A stretch of DNA of 63,542 nucleotides from Pedobacter sp. Hv1 (GCF_001412215.1 NZ_LLWP01000010.1:1-63542), one strand, 5' to 3'; positions 27,070 to 36,335 are shown, numbered from the stretch's first letter. Numbers and translations: made by a program. Notes: a model not told the origin generated them from the sequence alone.

Positions 27070-28575
27070 TTAAAAGAAGCCTAATTTATTCTTGTCGTAA
27101 GAAATGAGCATATTTTTGGTGCTGCGGTAATGGTCGAGCATCATTTTATGGTTCTCTCTGCCAAAACCAGATTTTTTGTACCCACCAAATGGAGCATGTG
27201 CAGGGTAGGCGTGGTATTGGTTTACCCAAACTCTGCCTGCCTCAATGGCTCTCGGAACCTGATACAATTCGTGCGAATCACGGGTCCAAACGCCAGCACC
27301 TAGGCCATATAGCGTATCGTTTGCAATTTCTATCGCTTCTTCAACAGTTTTAAAAGTAGTTACACAAACCACTGGGCCAAAGATCTCTTCTTGGAATATG
27401 CGCATTTTGTTGTGACCTTTTAGAATGGTTGGTTCGATGTAATAACCTGTTCCCAATTCTCCTTCTAATTGATTGGCCTCGCCACCAATTAAAACTTCGG
27501 CTCCTTCTTCTTTGCCAATTTTAAGGTAAGAAAGTATTTTCTGGTATTGCTCATTAGAGGTTTGGGCACCCATCATACTTGTTTTGTCTAAAGGATGGGT
27601 AATTTTAATGGCTTTAGTTCTGACAATTACTCTTTCTATAAATTTCTCGTAGATACTTTCTTGTATCAACAACCTGGATGGACAGGTACAAATTTCACCT
27701 TGGTTAAGGGCAAACATCACTGCCCCTTCTATAGCCTTATCAAAAAAGGCGTCATCTTCAGCAGCTACAGATTCGAAAAATATGTTTGGCGATTTACCAC
27801 CCAACTCCATGGTTGAGGGGATAATATTTTCTGCCGCATATTGCATAATCAATCTTCCCGATGTTGTACTTCCGGTAAAGGCAACTTTCGAAATTCTGGA
27901 TGAGGTGGCCAATGGTTTACCTACTTCAATACCATAACCATTTACCACATTCAAAACGCCTGGAGGCAATAAATCGCCAATCAATTCCATTAAAACCATA
28001 ATGGAAACCGGAGTTTGTTCGGCTGGTTTTACTACTGTACAACAACCTGCTGCTAAGGCTGGTGCAATTTTCCAGGTTGCCATTAACAAAGGGAAATTCC
28101 ATGGAATGATCTGCGCTACTACGCCAATAGGTTCGTGTAGGGCAATGCTTACGGTGTTTTCATCATGTTCAGAAATAGAACCTTCATCAGCTCTGATCAC
28201 CCCTGCAAAGTACCTGAAATGGTCTACTACAAGTGGTAAATCTGCGGCTAATGTTTCTCTTATGGCTTTACCATTGTCAATGGTCTCTACGGTAGCTAGA
28301 TATTCTAGGTTATCTTCAATCTTTTGAGCAATCTTTAAAAGAATGTTACTTCTGTAGGTAGGAGCGCTTTTGCTCCATGTTTTAAAGGCTTCGTGGGCAG
28401 CATCCAAAGCGAGTTCTACATCTTCTTTGCTAGATCTGGCTGCTTTGGCAAATACTTTTCCATCAATAGGAGAAATGTTATCAAAATAAACTCCTTTAAC
28501 CGGAGCAACAAATTTTCCGCCAATGTAATTGTCATACTGCGGTTTGAAGGTTGGTCTTTTTACTATATTTTCCAT
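27070..28575 (-). CDS. NAD(P)-dependent aldehyde dehydrogenase (ExaC/AldB-like)
   Basis: A 501-residue enzyme oxidising aldehydes to acids. PWNFPLLMATWKIAPALAAG (cofactor binding), the catalytic-Glu motif MELGGKSPNIFF and the catalytic-Cys region NQGEICTCPSRL are all intact, and EEIFGPVVCV is near the end. The closest class is the acetaldehyde/alcohol-induced AldB/ExaC group, which typically pairs with DUF779. The divergent AraC gene 162 bases away is its probable activator. A TAGGTTTG element lies 23 bases before the start. Confidence 0.93.
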   Translation of the reverse strand: MENIVKRPTFKPQYDNYIGGKFVAPVKGVYFDNISPIDGKVFAKAARSSKEDVELALDAAHEAFKTWSKSAPTYRSNILLKIAQKIEDNLEYLATVETIDNGKAIRETLAADLPLVVDHFRYFAGVIRADEGSISEHDENTVSIALHEPIGVVAQIIPWNFPLLMATWKIAPALAAGCCTVVKPAEQTPVSIMVLMELIGDLLPPGVLNVVNGYGIEVGKPLATSSRISKVAFTGSTTSGRLIMQYAAENIIPSTMELGGKSPNIFFESVAAEDDAFFDKAIEGAVMFALNQGEICTCPSRLLIQESIYEKFIERVIVRTKAIKITHPLDKTSMMGAQTSNEQYQKILSYLKIGKEEGAEVLIGGEANQLEGELGTGYYIEPTILKGHNKMRIFQEEIFGPVVCVTTFKTVEEAIEIANDTLYGLGAGVWTRDSHELYQVPRAIEAGRVWVNQYHAYPAHAPFGGYKKSGFGRENHKMMLDHYRSTKNMLISYDKNKLGFF

Positions 28576-28598
28576 GTTTACATAAAATTTGGTTCTTA

Positions 28599-28606
28599 CA
28601 AACCTA
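28599..28606 (-). promoter_or_regulatory. -7 promoter element of the aldehyde dehydrogenase gene
   Basis: The minus strand reads TAGGTTTG, 23 bases before the ATG at 28575. It lies in the 162-base divergent gap shared with the AraC gene. Confidence 0.5.
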
Positions 28607-28692
28607 GTGGCAAAGCATACCGAAGAGATAGTATAATCGTTTCATATAGTAGCATTATAGTTGCAGCCCGTGTAACCTTAATGAAATAAAGT

Positions 28693-28700
28693 TATATTTG
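28693..28700 (+). promoter_or_regulatory. -7 promoter element of the AraC-family gene
   Basis: TATATTTG, 37 bases before the ATG at 28738. An AAGGAC purine stretch just before the ATG may act as ribosome-binding site. Confidence 0.5.
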
Positions 28701-28737
28701 ATTATACCTTAATTGCTAACCAAATCTGATCAAGGAC

Positions 28738-29664
28738 ATGCAGCATATCTTAAATGAAGTGAACCTGAGCAAAGTTGAAAATTTACAGACACTGGTAGAA
28801 AACAGGACGGCCTACACGCTTGAACGCTGCGAGTTAAATGTTTTTGAAACTTATACTACATCTTATAAGGTGCCCTTAACTTTTAACGATTTTGTAATTA
28901 CTAGCATGTTACGTGGGAAAAAGGTAATGCACTTGTTCGATAAACAAGGGTTTGACTATTTTCCTGGAGAAACGGTGATTGTGCCGCCTGCTGTAACCAT
29001 GAAAATCGACTTTCCGGAAGCAAGTGATGCCAACCCAACCCAGTGTATTGCTTTGGCCATAGATAACGAACAAATTAAGAAAACATTAAGTTACCTGAAC
29101 GAGTTTTTTCCGAAAGAGGATAGCAAAAGCAAATGGTTATTGAACTACGATGAATATCATTTTTATAACAATGAAGAGATTGCTTACCTGATCAATAAAG
29201 TGATCAGGATTTGCTCAGAAAAATCGAAAGAAAAAGATGTGCTAGCTGATCTGACCTTAAAAGAATTGTTAATCAGGATTATGCAAAGCCAAAATTTAAA
29301 ATCTTTTAATGACGATCATGTTGGTGTTAACCAAAATCCTTTGTCGTATGTGATGGGATATATCAAGGCTAACCTTAACGAGAAAATAAGTATTGATAGT
29401 TTGAGTAATAAAGCTTGCATGAGCAAAGCTACTTTCTATCGCTTGTTTAAACGAGAGCTGGGAATTAGTCCAAACGATTATATTTTGAGCGAAAAAATGA
29501 ACAAAGCGAAAGAACTGCTCTCGCATCGCGGAAATAAGATTGCTGCCATTAGTTATGAGTTGGGCTTTACTGATTCGAACTATTTTATCAGGGCTTTTAA
29601 AAAAGTGGTTGGGGTTACCCCAGGGGCTTATCAATTGCAGGCGGTACAGCAATTGATACATTAG
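28738..29664 (+). CDS. AraC family transcriptional regulator
   Basis: A 308-residue regulator. The N-terminal 180 residues form a sensor domain of the AraC-binding type. The C-terminal HTH pair lies at about residues 205-300, with KISIDSLSNKACMSKATFYR, an LFKRELGISPNDY segment and the signature ISYELGFTDSNYFIRAFKK. It is divergent from the aldehyde dehydrogenase/DUF779 pair and probably activates it in response to an alcohol or aldehyde; the arrangement, not the sequence, is the basis. Its TAG stop overlaps the TAA of the opposing CPBP gene by two bases. Confidence 0.9.
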   Translation: MQHILNEVNLSKVENLQTLVENRTAYTLERCELNVFETYTTSYKVPLTFNDFVITSMLRGKKVMHLFDKQGFDYFPGETVIVPPAVTMKIDFPEASDANPTQCIALAIDNEQIKKTLSYLNEFFPKEDSKSKWLLNYDEYHFYNNEEIAYLINKVIRICSEKSKEKDVLADLTLKELLIRIMQSQNLKSFNDDHVGVNQNPLSYVMGYIKANLNEKISIDSLSNKACMSKATFYRLFKRELGISPNDYILSEKMNKAKELLSHRGNKIAAISYELGFTDSNYFIRAFKKVVGVTPGAYQLQAVQQLIH

Positions 29665-30422
29665 AAGCTGCCATAATTATAAATTTCTATCAGGCATGCA
29701 CATAGGTTAAAAAAGAAATGCATAACTATGCCATACCACAAGGTATTGGTTTTTATTCTGACATAGGCCAATACTAATCCAAATGGTAACATCCAGAAAA
29801 ATGAAATCATACTAAAATGGATGAAAAAGAATAATATCGATGTGATATAGATAGCTTCTTTTTCGTCAACAATATTTAATAGCCTTTGCATTAAAAAGCC
29901 CCTATAGGCCAACTCCTCAAACAATGCTGGAAATAGGGCCACTGAAATGATCATTATGTAATTTCCATAATCATGGAAAGCATAAGTGTAATAAAAAGTA
30001 TAATCCTTATTAAAAACAAGTTGATTTAAGTGACCAACCAGAAATTGTACACCAAAAGAGGCAATAAGGGTAAGTGCGATGAGTGCAGATACTTTTTTGA
30101 TTGAGAAGTTAGGCCACTTTAATAAAAACTTATTTTCTTGCCAACTGTAGGCGAAAAACAGAATTGCAGTTAAAGCCATAATCAGGTCAAAAAATAAAGC
30201 TATAAGTATTGTATGCTCTGATATTAATCCCGCAGAGATGCAGATAATGATTTCAATTGCAAAGAATAATGCAACTTGATTAAGATTTTGTCTCTTTTTG
30301 CCATGGAACTTAACTTCTTCATGGTTTTGGGCATGTCCGCAAATGCTACAAAAATTGTTTTGTTCTGGAATATTATTTTGACAGTTGGGGCAAAGTCTGT
30401 ATATGGTCTCTTGAGAATCCAA
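29661..30422 (-). CDS. Zinc-ribbon CPBP family intramembrane protease
   Basis: A 253-residue membrane protein. The N-terminal zinc ribbon (CPNCQNNIPEQNNFCSIC, residues 11-28) is followed by about seven membrane helices and the CPBP/Abi glutamate motif EELAYRGFLMQRLL. The histidine regions FIHFSM and MHFFFNL supply the other putative metal ligands. Relatives include eukaryotic CAAX proteases and bacteriocin-immunity proteins. It starts immediately after the gene at 30423, which has the same zinc-ribbon-plus-membrane design, so the two are a pair. The substrate is unknown. Confidence 0.82.
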   Translation of the reverse strand: MDSQETIYRLCPNCQNNIPEQNNFCSICGHAQNHEEVKFHGKKRQNLNQVALFFAIEIIICISAGLISEHTILIALFFDLIMALTAILFFAYSWQENKFLLKWPNFSIKKVSALIALTLIASFGVQFLVGHLNQLVFNKDYTFYYTYAFHDYGNYIMIISVALFPALFEELAYRGFLMQRLLNIVDEKEAIYITSILFFFIHFSMISFFWMLPFGLVLAYVRIKTNTLWYGIVMHFFFNLCACLIEIYNYGSF

Positions 30423-30947
30423 TTATTTGATATTTAACTCTTTTTTGATCTTATCAACCTCTAATACAGCTATAATTCCCTTAATCAAATAGGCAATAAT
30501 TAATACTTTAATAATTATTCCTGAAAAAAGTGTGGCGGGGTCAGCAATGATATTTAATAGTTGAACGATGACATAAAGTGATAAACCGGAAATCAATGCA
30601 CTCGCAGGTTTAGTCTTACTCCATACCGCAAAGGCTAAAAATGCACCAACTAAAATTACATAGCTTATTAAATAATAGAAGAGGTCATCGCCTTCTTTAA
30701 TAAAAAATAAACCAAATAGCCCAGAAATCCCTAAAAAAGCAGTAATAATATATAAAGAATTACGGGCACTCTCTATCTTTTTCTTCAAATCAACAAGGTC
30801 TATTTCTTTAACCGTTCTGTTAGCAATAAAAGCATCCTGTTGCTGTTTGGTTCCTTGTAAGGGATATCCACATGTATTGCAAAAAATATCTATTGATTCA
30901 TAGTGATGTGCACAACAAGCGCATAGGTTTATGTTTTGGTTTTCCAT
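30423..30947 (-). CDS. Zinc-ribbon membrane protein, unknown function
   Basis: A 174-residue protein with a four-Cys ribbon CACCAHHYESIDIFCNTC at residues 8-25 and then three to four membrane helices (about 70-165). It is directly adjacent to the CPBP gene (one continuous junction) and ends in a lysine-rich tail. No family name can be given. The shared zinc-ribbon design suggests the two proteins work on the same membrane process. Confidence 0.65.
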   Translation of the reverse strand: MENQNINLCACCAHHYESIDIFCNTCGYPLQGTKQQQDAFIANRTVKEIDLVDLKKKIESARNSLYIITAFLGISGLFGLFFIKEGDDLFYYLISYVILVGAFLAFAVWSKTKPASALISGLSLYVIVQLLNIIADPATLFSGIIIKVLIIAYLIKGIIAVLEVDKIKKELNIK

Positions 30948-31034
30948 TAATAAGTCTTATCTCCAATAAATATATCATTGTAAATACTAAACTCAAAATT
31001 TATGAACTAAAAACTTAATTAATGTTTAAAATAC

Positions 31035-31646
31035 TTAATTCTCTAACTGAGCTATCTTAGCCTTAAGGTCTTCAATATGCTGGGCAAATAAACTGTCGTT
31101 CATCTTTCTTGTCACATATATTAATGATATACCAACAATGAGCAATAGTCCGAGCTGCCAAAACAGATTGGCTCCGATAACTATATTTTCAAAACTTTGA
31201 TGAGCATATAGTTTATAAACCAACAGCCCAATTGGACCAGATAGTGGTAAAAAGATATAGCCATAAATGTTTTCTATCTTTAAAATGCTTTTAATGGCTT
31301 TTAGGTTGACAGTTAAGAGTTGCTTGGCATTGGCATTGTAATCTACACCTGTTTTGATCTTGTTAAATTCTATGATGGCCAAACCCCTAAAAATTTCATA
31401 GGTGGCAAACAGCACTAGCAGTACGATCTGTAAATCGCCACTTGCAAAAAAAGCAATTATCAATAGGGGGATGTCAATAATACGGATCCATCTTAACTTC
31501 CATTTCAGTTTAAACAATAAAGATTGCAATAAACCATGCGATTGCCCATCTAGTAGCATAGTTGAAGGATCGTTATCTTGTTGTTTTGAAATAATTTCGG
31601 CCGACATATTTTGCCATTCTTGCGCTAAGTTGAGGCTATTTTCCAT
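31035..31646 (-). CDS. Membrane protein coupled to the ECF sigma factor
   Basis: A 203-residue protein. A soluble N-terminal region of about 50 residues is followed by two pairs of membrane helices (about 55-95 and 125-185) and a C-terminal coiled segment (DLKAKIAQLEN). The start overlaps the sigma-factor stop by 11 bases, which implies translational coupling. Position suggests an anti-sigma or sensor role, but I see no zinc-binding ZAS motif or FecR-like domain. Function is unknown. Confidence 0.65.
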   Translation of the reverse strand: MENSLNLAQEWQNMSAEIISKQQDNDPSTMLLDGQSHGLLQSLLFKLKWKLRWIRIIDIPLLIIAFFASGDLQIVLLVLFATYEIFRGLAIIEFNKIKTGVDYNANAKQLLTVNLKAIKSILKIENIYGYIFLPLSGPIGLLVYKLYAHQSFENIVIGANLFWQLGLLLIVGISLIYVTRKMNDSLFAQHIEDLKAKIAQLEN

Positions 31647-32112
31647 TTAAGATTGTGCTAAGTTGTTGTTTAATTCGATGTAGTTTAACGTTGGTATTGC
31701 TTTTAGAGAGTCCTGTTATTTCGCTGATTTCGGTATTGTCAAAACCATCCAAGTGCAGCATAATGATACTCCTGTCTATTTCGGTAAGCTGCTTGATGGC
31801 CCTGTACAGAAAATCGGCCCGTTCGGAGAGTTCTGGAGGATCAAAACGTGGCTCGGCTGTACTTTCTCCTTTAATTTCTCCCCGCTTTTTTCTTTTGTTC
31901 AAATGCGTAAGTGCCACATTTAAACTGATGCGATATAACCAGGTAGAGAACTTGGAGTTACCTTGAAACCTAGCATAGGCACTCCAACTCTGATAGACAA
32001 TTTCCTGATATAAATCTTTTCTGTCCTCCAGATCGTCTGCATAAAGATTCACCACTTTAAAGATGATGCCCTTATGTTCTTCTATTTTTTGGAGATAAGA
32101 CTTTTCCGTCAT
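31636..32112 (-). CDS. ECF RNA polymerase sigma factor
   Basis: About 158 residues from the ATG at 32112 (MTEKSYLQKIEEHKG). Region 2 shows DRKDLYQEIVYQSWSAYARF and KFSTWLYRISLNVALTHL; region 4 shows EIDRSIIMLHLDGFDNTEIS and SNTNVKLHRIKQQL. The open frame runs back to 32184, but that would overlap the upstream 63-residue gene; the ATG at 32112, one base after that gene's stop, is preferable. It sits between two small membrane-protein genes in one operon. The regulon is unknown. Confidence 0.88.
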   Translation of the reverse strand: MTEKSYLQKIEEHKGIIFKVVNLYADDLEDRKDLYQEIVYQSWSAYARFQGNSKFSTWLYRISLNVALTHLNKRKKRGEIKGESTAEPRFDPPELSERADFLYRAIKQLTEIDRSIIMLHLDGFDNTEISEITGLSKSNTNVKLHRIKQQLSTILNGK

Positions 32113-32113
32113 G

Positions 32114-32305
32114 TTAGCTGTTGGTCTTATTTTCTTGGTCAACAACTTTGGTTTTTCTTTCTTTATGGTATTTATTGATCGCAATAATCAAAGAAATAAC
32201 CGCCACAATTAATAGTGGATATTTAATGAAATAAGAAGTTTCAGTTGTAGACACAACGATAATTAGGAATGCTGGAATGGCAAGGCCCGAAGTTTGATTT
32301 TCCAT
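32114..32305 (-). CDS. Small membrane protein upstream of the ECF sigma factor
   Basis: A 63-residue protein with two hydrophobic segments (about residues 9-22 and 28-44) followed by a basic-acidic tail (KYHKERKTKVVDQENKTNS). Its TAA stop is one base before the sigma-factor ATG, the spacing of a coupled operon, which is the main reason to call it real. No family is recognised. It might modulate the sigma factor at the membrane; this is inference. Confidence 0.55.
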   Translation of the reverse strand: MENQTSGLAIPAFLIIVVSTTETSYFIKYPLLIVAVISLIIAINKYHKERKTKVVDQENKTNS

Positions 32306-32377
32306 TTGGCTTGATTTAACTGTTTAAATATGTTCAGTTAGTAAGCTTTGGGCATCAAAAATTACAGTAAAGAAGAA

Positions 32378-34069
32378 TTAATTTTCCAAATACCTTCTGC
32401 TGTAAGTAATCCCCATTAAATCGTATCGTTTCAGTTGGGTTTTTAATCTCTTTTGAAAATCAGGATAATTTCTTTTTTCCTTTGGTGTCCATAAAATTTC
32501 ACTCAATGCATCCAATCTTGGAAAGATCATGTACTCTGCCTTGGCAGGATTGGCAATGTATTCAGACCATAAATTACCTTGTGCACCCCAAACAAATTTG
32601 CTTTGGGCAGGTGTTAATTCTGTAGGAATGGGGTCGTAATTATAAACGGTTTCTAAAGTGAGTAGTTTGGCTGCGGTTAAGCTGTCTTCTTTTACAAATT
32701 GTGCATGGTTAAGGTAGAGTTTGGTCTCAGGTGTCATGATCACTTTATGGTTTTCTTTGGCTGCAGCAATGCCTCCCTTTTCGCCACGCCAGCTCATTAC
32801 TATGGCATTTGGCGCTAAGCCACCATCTAAAATCTCGTCCCAACCAATAATGGTTTTACCTTTGCTGTTCACAAATTTTTCTATCCTTTGAATAAAATAG
32901 CTTTGCAAGGCATTCTCGTCTTTTAGGTTATTGGCCTTCATCATTTGTTGAGTGGCCAAAGATTGTCTCCACCAAACTTTAGATGCCTCATCTCCACCAA
33001 TGTGGATGTATTGCGAAGGGAATAAATCCATTACTTCGGTTAACACATCTTCTAAAAATTTGAATGTTTTTTCTGTAGGTGCAAATACATTATTGTATTT
33101 ATTCATCATTCCCCAAGTTTGGGCAACTTCGTATTTTTTAGTCGGCTCCGTGCCAAATTCGGGGTAAGCAGCCAAAGCAGCCATGCTATGTGCAGGCATT
33201 TCTATTTCGGGGATGATGGTAATGTAACGTTTGGCCGCATAGGCAATTACGTCTTTGATTTCTTCTTGTGTATAAAAACCACCATGTTTAATGCCATCGG
33301 TTTTAATTACCGCGTCACTTGGGGTAATCTTTACTTCATTTGGTAAAACTTGATATTTGATGCCTTCATTTCCTTTTCCTGGCCAAAGACCAATGATGCT
33401 TCCATCTCGCCAAGCGCCAATTTCGGTTAGTTTAGGATATTTCTTGATTTCCATACGCCATCCATGGTCATCAGTCAAATGCCAATGGAAATAGTTCATT
33501 TTATGGAGAGCTAAGTAATCAATATATTTTTTAACAAAGGCTACATCAAAGAAATGGCGGCTTACATCTAAATGCATACCACGGTAATCAAAACGAGGAT
33601 AATCTATAATGGTAATGGCAGGTATTTTAAGAATTGAAGATTTTGCAGTTGGCAAAAGTTGAATTATGGATTGCGTGCCATAAAAAACACCTGCGGCCGA
33701 ATTTCCATTGATGGTGATCCCGGTTTCAGTAGCAGTTAAGCTATAACTATCCTTAAAATTCTGAAAAGTTGTTTGCGAAATAAGGTTAATGGTGTTTTGA
33801 GCTCGTTTGGTGCTTGATATTTGAAGTGTACGATTGTAGTTTTTTTGGATATAATCTTTCAAGAAATTGGCCGAATTGATTAAAGAATCATTTTGGACAT
33901 AAATGAGCGTATTGGCATTAATGGTAAAAGCACTTTTTGGATTGCCAAATTGAGCAATCGCAGGGTTGGGTATGATATCGACAAATGTTTTGTTGGTTGG
34001 CACTGTGATTTGCCCATTGGCTAAATAGGTAATTGCCGTAAGTAGCGTAATGAATGCGAATTTCTTCAT
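32378..34069 (-). CDS. Beta-N-acetylhexosaminidase, glycoside hydrolase family 20
   Basis: A 563-residue exported enzyme (signal peptide to about residue 19, NGQI) that removes terminal GlcNAc or GalNAc. The GH20b accessory domain covers about 25-150 and the catalytic barrel 155-510. The barrel has the HWHLTDDHGWRMEIKKYP segment, the catalytic Asp-Glu pair in YIHIGGDEASK, and the Trp-containing IGWDEILDGG. No neighbouring sugar-uptake genes are present, so it is probably a stand-alone periplasmic or surface scavenging enzyme for chitin or peptidoglycan fragments. Confidence 0.93.
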   Translation of the reverse strand: MKKFAFITLLTAITYLANGQITVPTNKTFVDIIPNPAIAQFGNPKSAFTINANTLIYVQNDSLINSANFLKDYIQKNYNRTLQISSTKRAQNTINLISQTTFQNFKDSYSLTATETGITINGNSAAGVFYGTQSIIQLLPTAKSSILKIPAITIIDYPRFDYRGMHLDVSRHFFDVAFVKKYIDYLALHKMNYFHWHLTDDHGWRMEIKKYPKLTEIGAWRDGSIIGLWPGKGNEGIKYQVLPNEVKITPSDAVIKTDGIKHGGFYTQEEIKDVIAYAAKRYITIIPEIEMPAHSMAALAAYPEFGTEPTKKYEVAQTWGMMNKYNNVFAPTEKTFKFLEDVLTEVMDLFPSQYIHIGGDEASKVWWRQSLATQQMMKANNLKDENALQSYFIQRIEKFVNSKGKTIIGWDEILDGGLAPNAIVMSWRGEKGGIAAAKENHKVIMTPETKLYLNHAQFVKEDSLTAAKLLTLETVYNYDPIPTELTPAQSKFVWGAQGNLWSEYIANPAKAEYMIFPRLDALSEILWTPKEKRNYPDFQKRLKTQLKRYDLMGITYSRRYLEN

Positions 34070-34126
34070 GAGTAGATAGATTTGATTCTCAAAAATAGAA
34101 AATCTGAGTGGTTTTAAGGCGATGGA

Positions 34127-34252
34127 ATGGAAATATTGCTAGGAGCTAATGCTTTTGATAATCAACCCAATGGTATGGGGGCTGTTTTAGTACAGGCGGG
34201 GCAGGAGAGAGCCATGGACAATGCCATTGTTTTGCCATTAGCCATTAAATAA
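34127..34252 (+). pseudogene. 41-codon open frame, possible gene relic
   Basis: Between the hexosaminidase start and rpsA end, a plus-strand frame from ATG 34127 to TAA 34252 encodes a protein-like stretch (GANAFDNQPNGMGAVLVQAG, then QERAMDNAIVLPLAIK). Its composition resembles a coding C-terminus more than random A+T-rich spacer, but no promoter, no ribosome site and no family are recognised. A degraded remnant or a very small gene are both possible. Confidence 0.3.
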
Positions 34253-34302
34253 GATTAGGTTTATTCAACAAGTAACAGCAATGGCAGATTCTGGTAAACA
34301 AA

Positions 34303-34332
34303 AAAAGCTCCCGATTTTCATCGAGAGCTTTT
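34303..34332 (-). terminator. Terminator after rpsA
   Basis: AAAAGCTC (34303-34310) pairs with GAGCTTTT (34325-34332), extended by CGA/TCG inside after one mismatch. It lies about 50 bases beyond the rpsA stop. Confidence 0.65.
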
Positions 34333-34380
34333 GAATTATATATCAGTCTGGATTAAAAATCCTGACTAAGCATGTTAAAA

Positions 34381-36315
34381 TTATTTAGATTTTTTTTTGC
34401 TTTCTTCGCCTTCCATTTGCTCTTTTAATTGAGCAAGAACGCTAAGATCACCTAAAGTAGATTTCTCTACAGAATCTTTTACTTTTTTAACAGCTGTGCT
34501 AGATGCTTTCGCTTCTTTTTTCTTAGTAGCTCTTTCTTCTTGTAAAGCTTCAGCTTTAGCCTCTTCCCAGATACGGGCGTGAGAAACAACGATACGTTTA
34601 GCATCTTTGTTAAACTCAATGATTTTGAAATCGTTGGTTTCTTCAGCTTTGATTACAGAACCATCTTCTTTAGCCATGTGTTTAGTTGGTACGAAACCTT
34701 CTACACCGTATGGTAAAGCAATAACAGCACCTTTATCAGTTACTTTAACTACTGTACCTGTATGAACTGAATCAAGGGTAAAGATAGTTTCGAAAGTATC
34801 CCAAGGGTTTTCTTCTAATTGTTTGTGACCTAAGCTTAATTTGCGGTTTTCAACATCAAGTTCTAAAACAACAACATCTAAGGTATCACCAACTTTAGTA
34901 AACTCGTTAGGGTGGTTAACTTTTTTGCTCCAAGAAAGGTCAGAAATGTGGATTAAACCATCAATTCCTTCTTCAATTTCAACAAATACACCGAAGTTAG
35001 TCATGTTTTTAACTACAGCTTTGTGTTTGCTTCCAATTGGATATCTTTCTGCAACATTACCCCATGGATCTTGAGTTAATTGTTTGATACCTAAGCTCAT
35101 TTTGCGCTCGTCTCTGTCTAAAGTTAAAACTTCAGCTTCGATTTCATCGCCAACTTTCAAGAATTCTTGAGGTGAACGTAAGTTTTGTGACCAGCTCATT
35201 TCTGAAACGTGGATCAAACCTTCAACACCTGGAATGATTTCTAAGAAAGCACCGTAATCAGCTACAGTAACAATTTTACCTTTAACTTTAGAACCAACAG
35301 CTAAGTTAGCATCTAAGTTTTCCCAAGGGTGTGGAGTTAATTGTTTCAAGCCTAAAGCGATACGTTTTTTCTCATCATCAAAGTCTAAAACAACAACGTT
35401 GATTTTTTCGTCTAATGACAATACTTCTTTTGGATGCTCTATGCGGCCCCAAGAAATATCAGTAATGTGCAATAAACCGTCAACACCGCCTAAATCGATG
35501 AACACACCAAAGTCAGTAATGTTTTTCACAGTACCTTCTAATACTTGTCCTTTTTCTAATTTAGAAACGATTTCAACTTTTTGGCTTTCTAAATCGTCTT
35601 CAATTAAGATTTTATGAGAAACTACTACGTTTTTAAACTCATGGTTAATTTTAACAACTTTGAATTCCATTGTTTTACCCACGTATACATCGTAATCGCG
35701 GATAGGTTTAATGTCGATTTGTGATCCTGGTAAGAATGCTTCTACACCCATGATGTCAACAATTAAACCACCTTTAGTACGGCTCTTCACGAAACCATTG
35801 ATAATGGTGTCATTGTCAAGCGCAGCGTTGATGGTTTCCCAAGAACGTTGTGTTTTTGCTCTCTTGCGAGATAAAATCAACTGACCATTCGCATCTTCTG
35901 GAGCTTCTACGAAAACATCCACTGAATCGCCAATTTTCAAATCAGGTGTATCTCTAAACTCAGAAGTAGAAACTAAACCGTCAGATTTAAAGCCAACATT
36001 TAATACTACGTCTTTGTTGTTGATTGATACAACGATACCACTAATGATTTCGCCTTGAGTGATTTGGTTGAAAGTATCTGTGTACATATCTTCAAACTTT
36101 TTACGGTCTGCGTCACTGTAGTTACCAAATACTTTATCATCTGCATCCCAATCAAAATCTTGATCTGGTGTTGCTAATGATGATTTGATTTGTTCGATAG
36201 AAACCGAATCAGCTTCTGACTCAATTGTTTCTTTCTCGGTTAGACGAGCGTCTGCACCTTGTAGTTCGGCTGTTTTAGCCTCTAGTTCTTTTTCTGCTAC
36301 TTGTTTTTTAGCCAT
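34381..36315 (-). CDS. rpsA: 30S ribosomal protein S1
   Basis: A 644-residue protein with six S1 RNA-binding repeats, recognisable by recurring blocks such as GVFIDLGGVDGLLHITDISW, GAFLEIIPGVEGLIHVSEMS and GVFVEIEEGIDGLIHISDLS, each about 87 residues apart. It has extra acidic N-terminal (about 70 residues) and lysine-rich C-terminal tails, longer than the E. coli protein (557 residues). It captures mRNA on the 30S subunit. A promoter element, a short leader hairpin and a clear AAAGGAG site precede it, unusual here because most genes in the window lack a good ribosome site. Confidence 0.96.
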   Translation of the reverse strand: MAKKQVAEKELEAKTAELQGADARLTEKETIESEADSVSIEQIKSSLATPDQDFDWDADDKVFGNYSDADRKKFEDMYTDTFNQITQGEIISGIVVSINNKDVVLNVGFKSDGLVSTSEFRDTPDLKIGDSVDVFVEAPEDANGQLILSRKRAKTQRSWETINAALDNDTIINGFVKSRTKGGLIVDIMGVEAFLPGSQIDIKPIRDYDVYVGKTMEFKVVKINHEFKNVVVSHKILIEDDLESQKVEIVSKLEKGQVLEGTVKNITDFGVFIDLGGVDGLLHITDISWGRIEHPKEVLSLDEKINVVVLDFDDEKKRIALGLKQLTPHPWENLDANLAVGSKVKGKIVTVADYGAFLEIIPGVEGLIHVSEMSWSQNLRSPQEFLKVGDEIEAEVLTLDRDERKMSLGIKQLTQDPWGNVAERYPIGSKHKAVVKNMTNFGVFVEIEEGIDGLIHISDLSWSKKVNHPNEFTKVGDTLDVVVLELDVENRKLSLGHKQLEENPWDTFETIFTLDSVHTGTVVKVTDKGAVIALPYGVEGFVPTKHMAKEDGSVIKAEETNDFKIIEFNKDAKRIVVSHARIWEEAKAEALQEERATKKKEAKASSTAVKKVKDSVEKSTLGDLSVLAQLKEQMEGEESKKKSK

Positions 36316-36335
36316 TAATTAATAATCTCCTTTGT

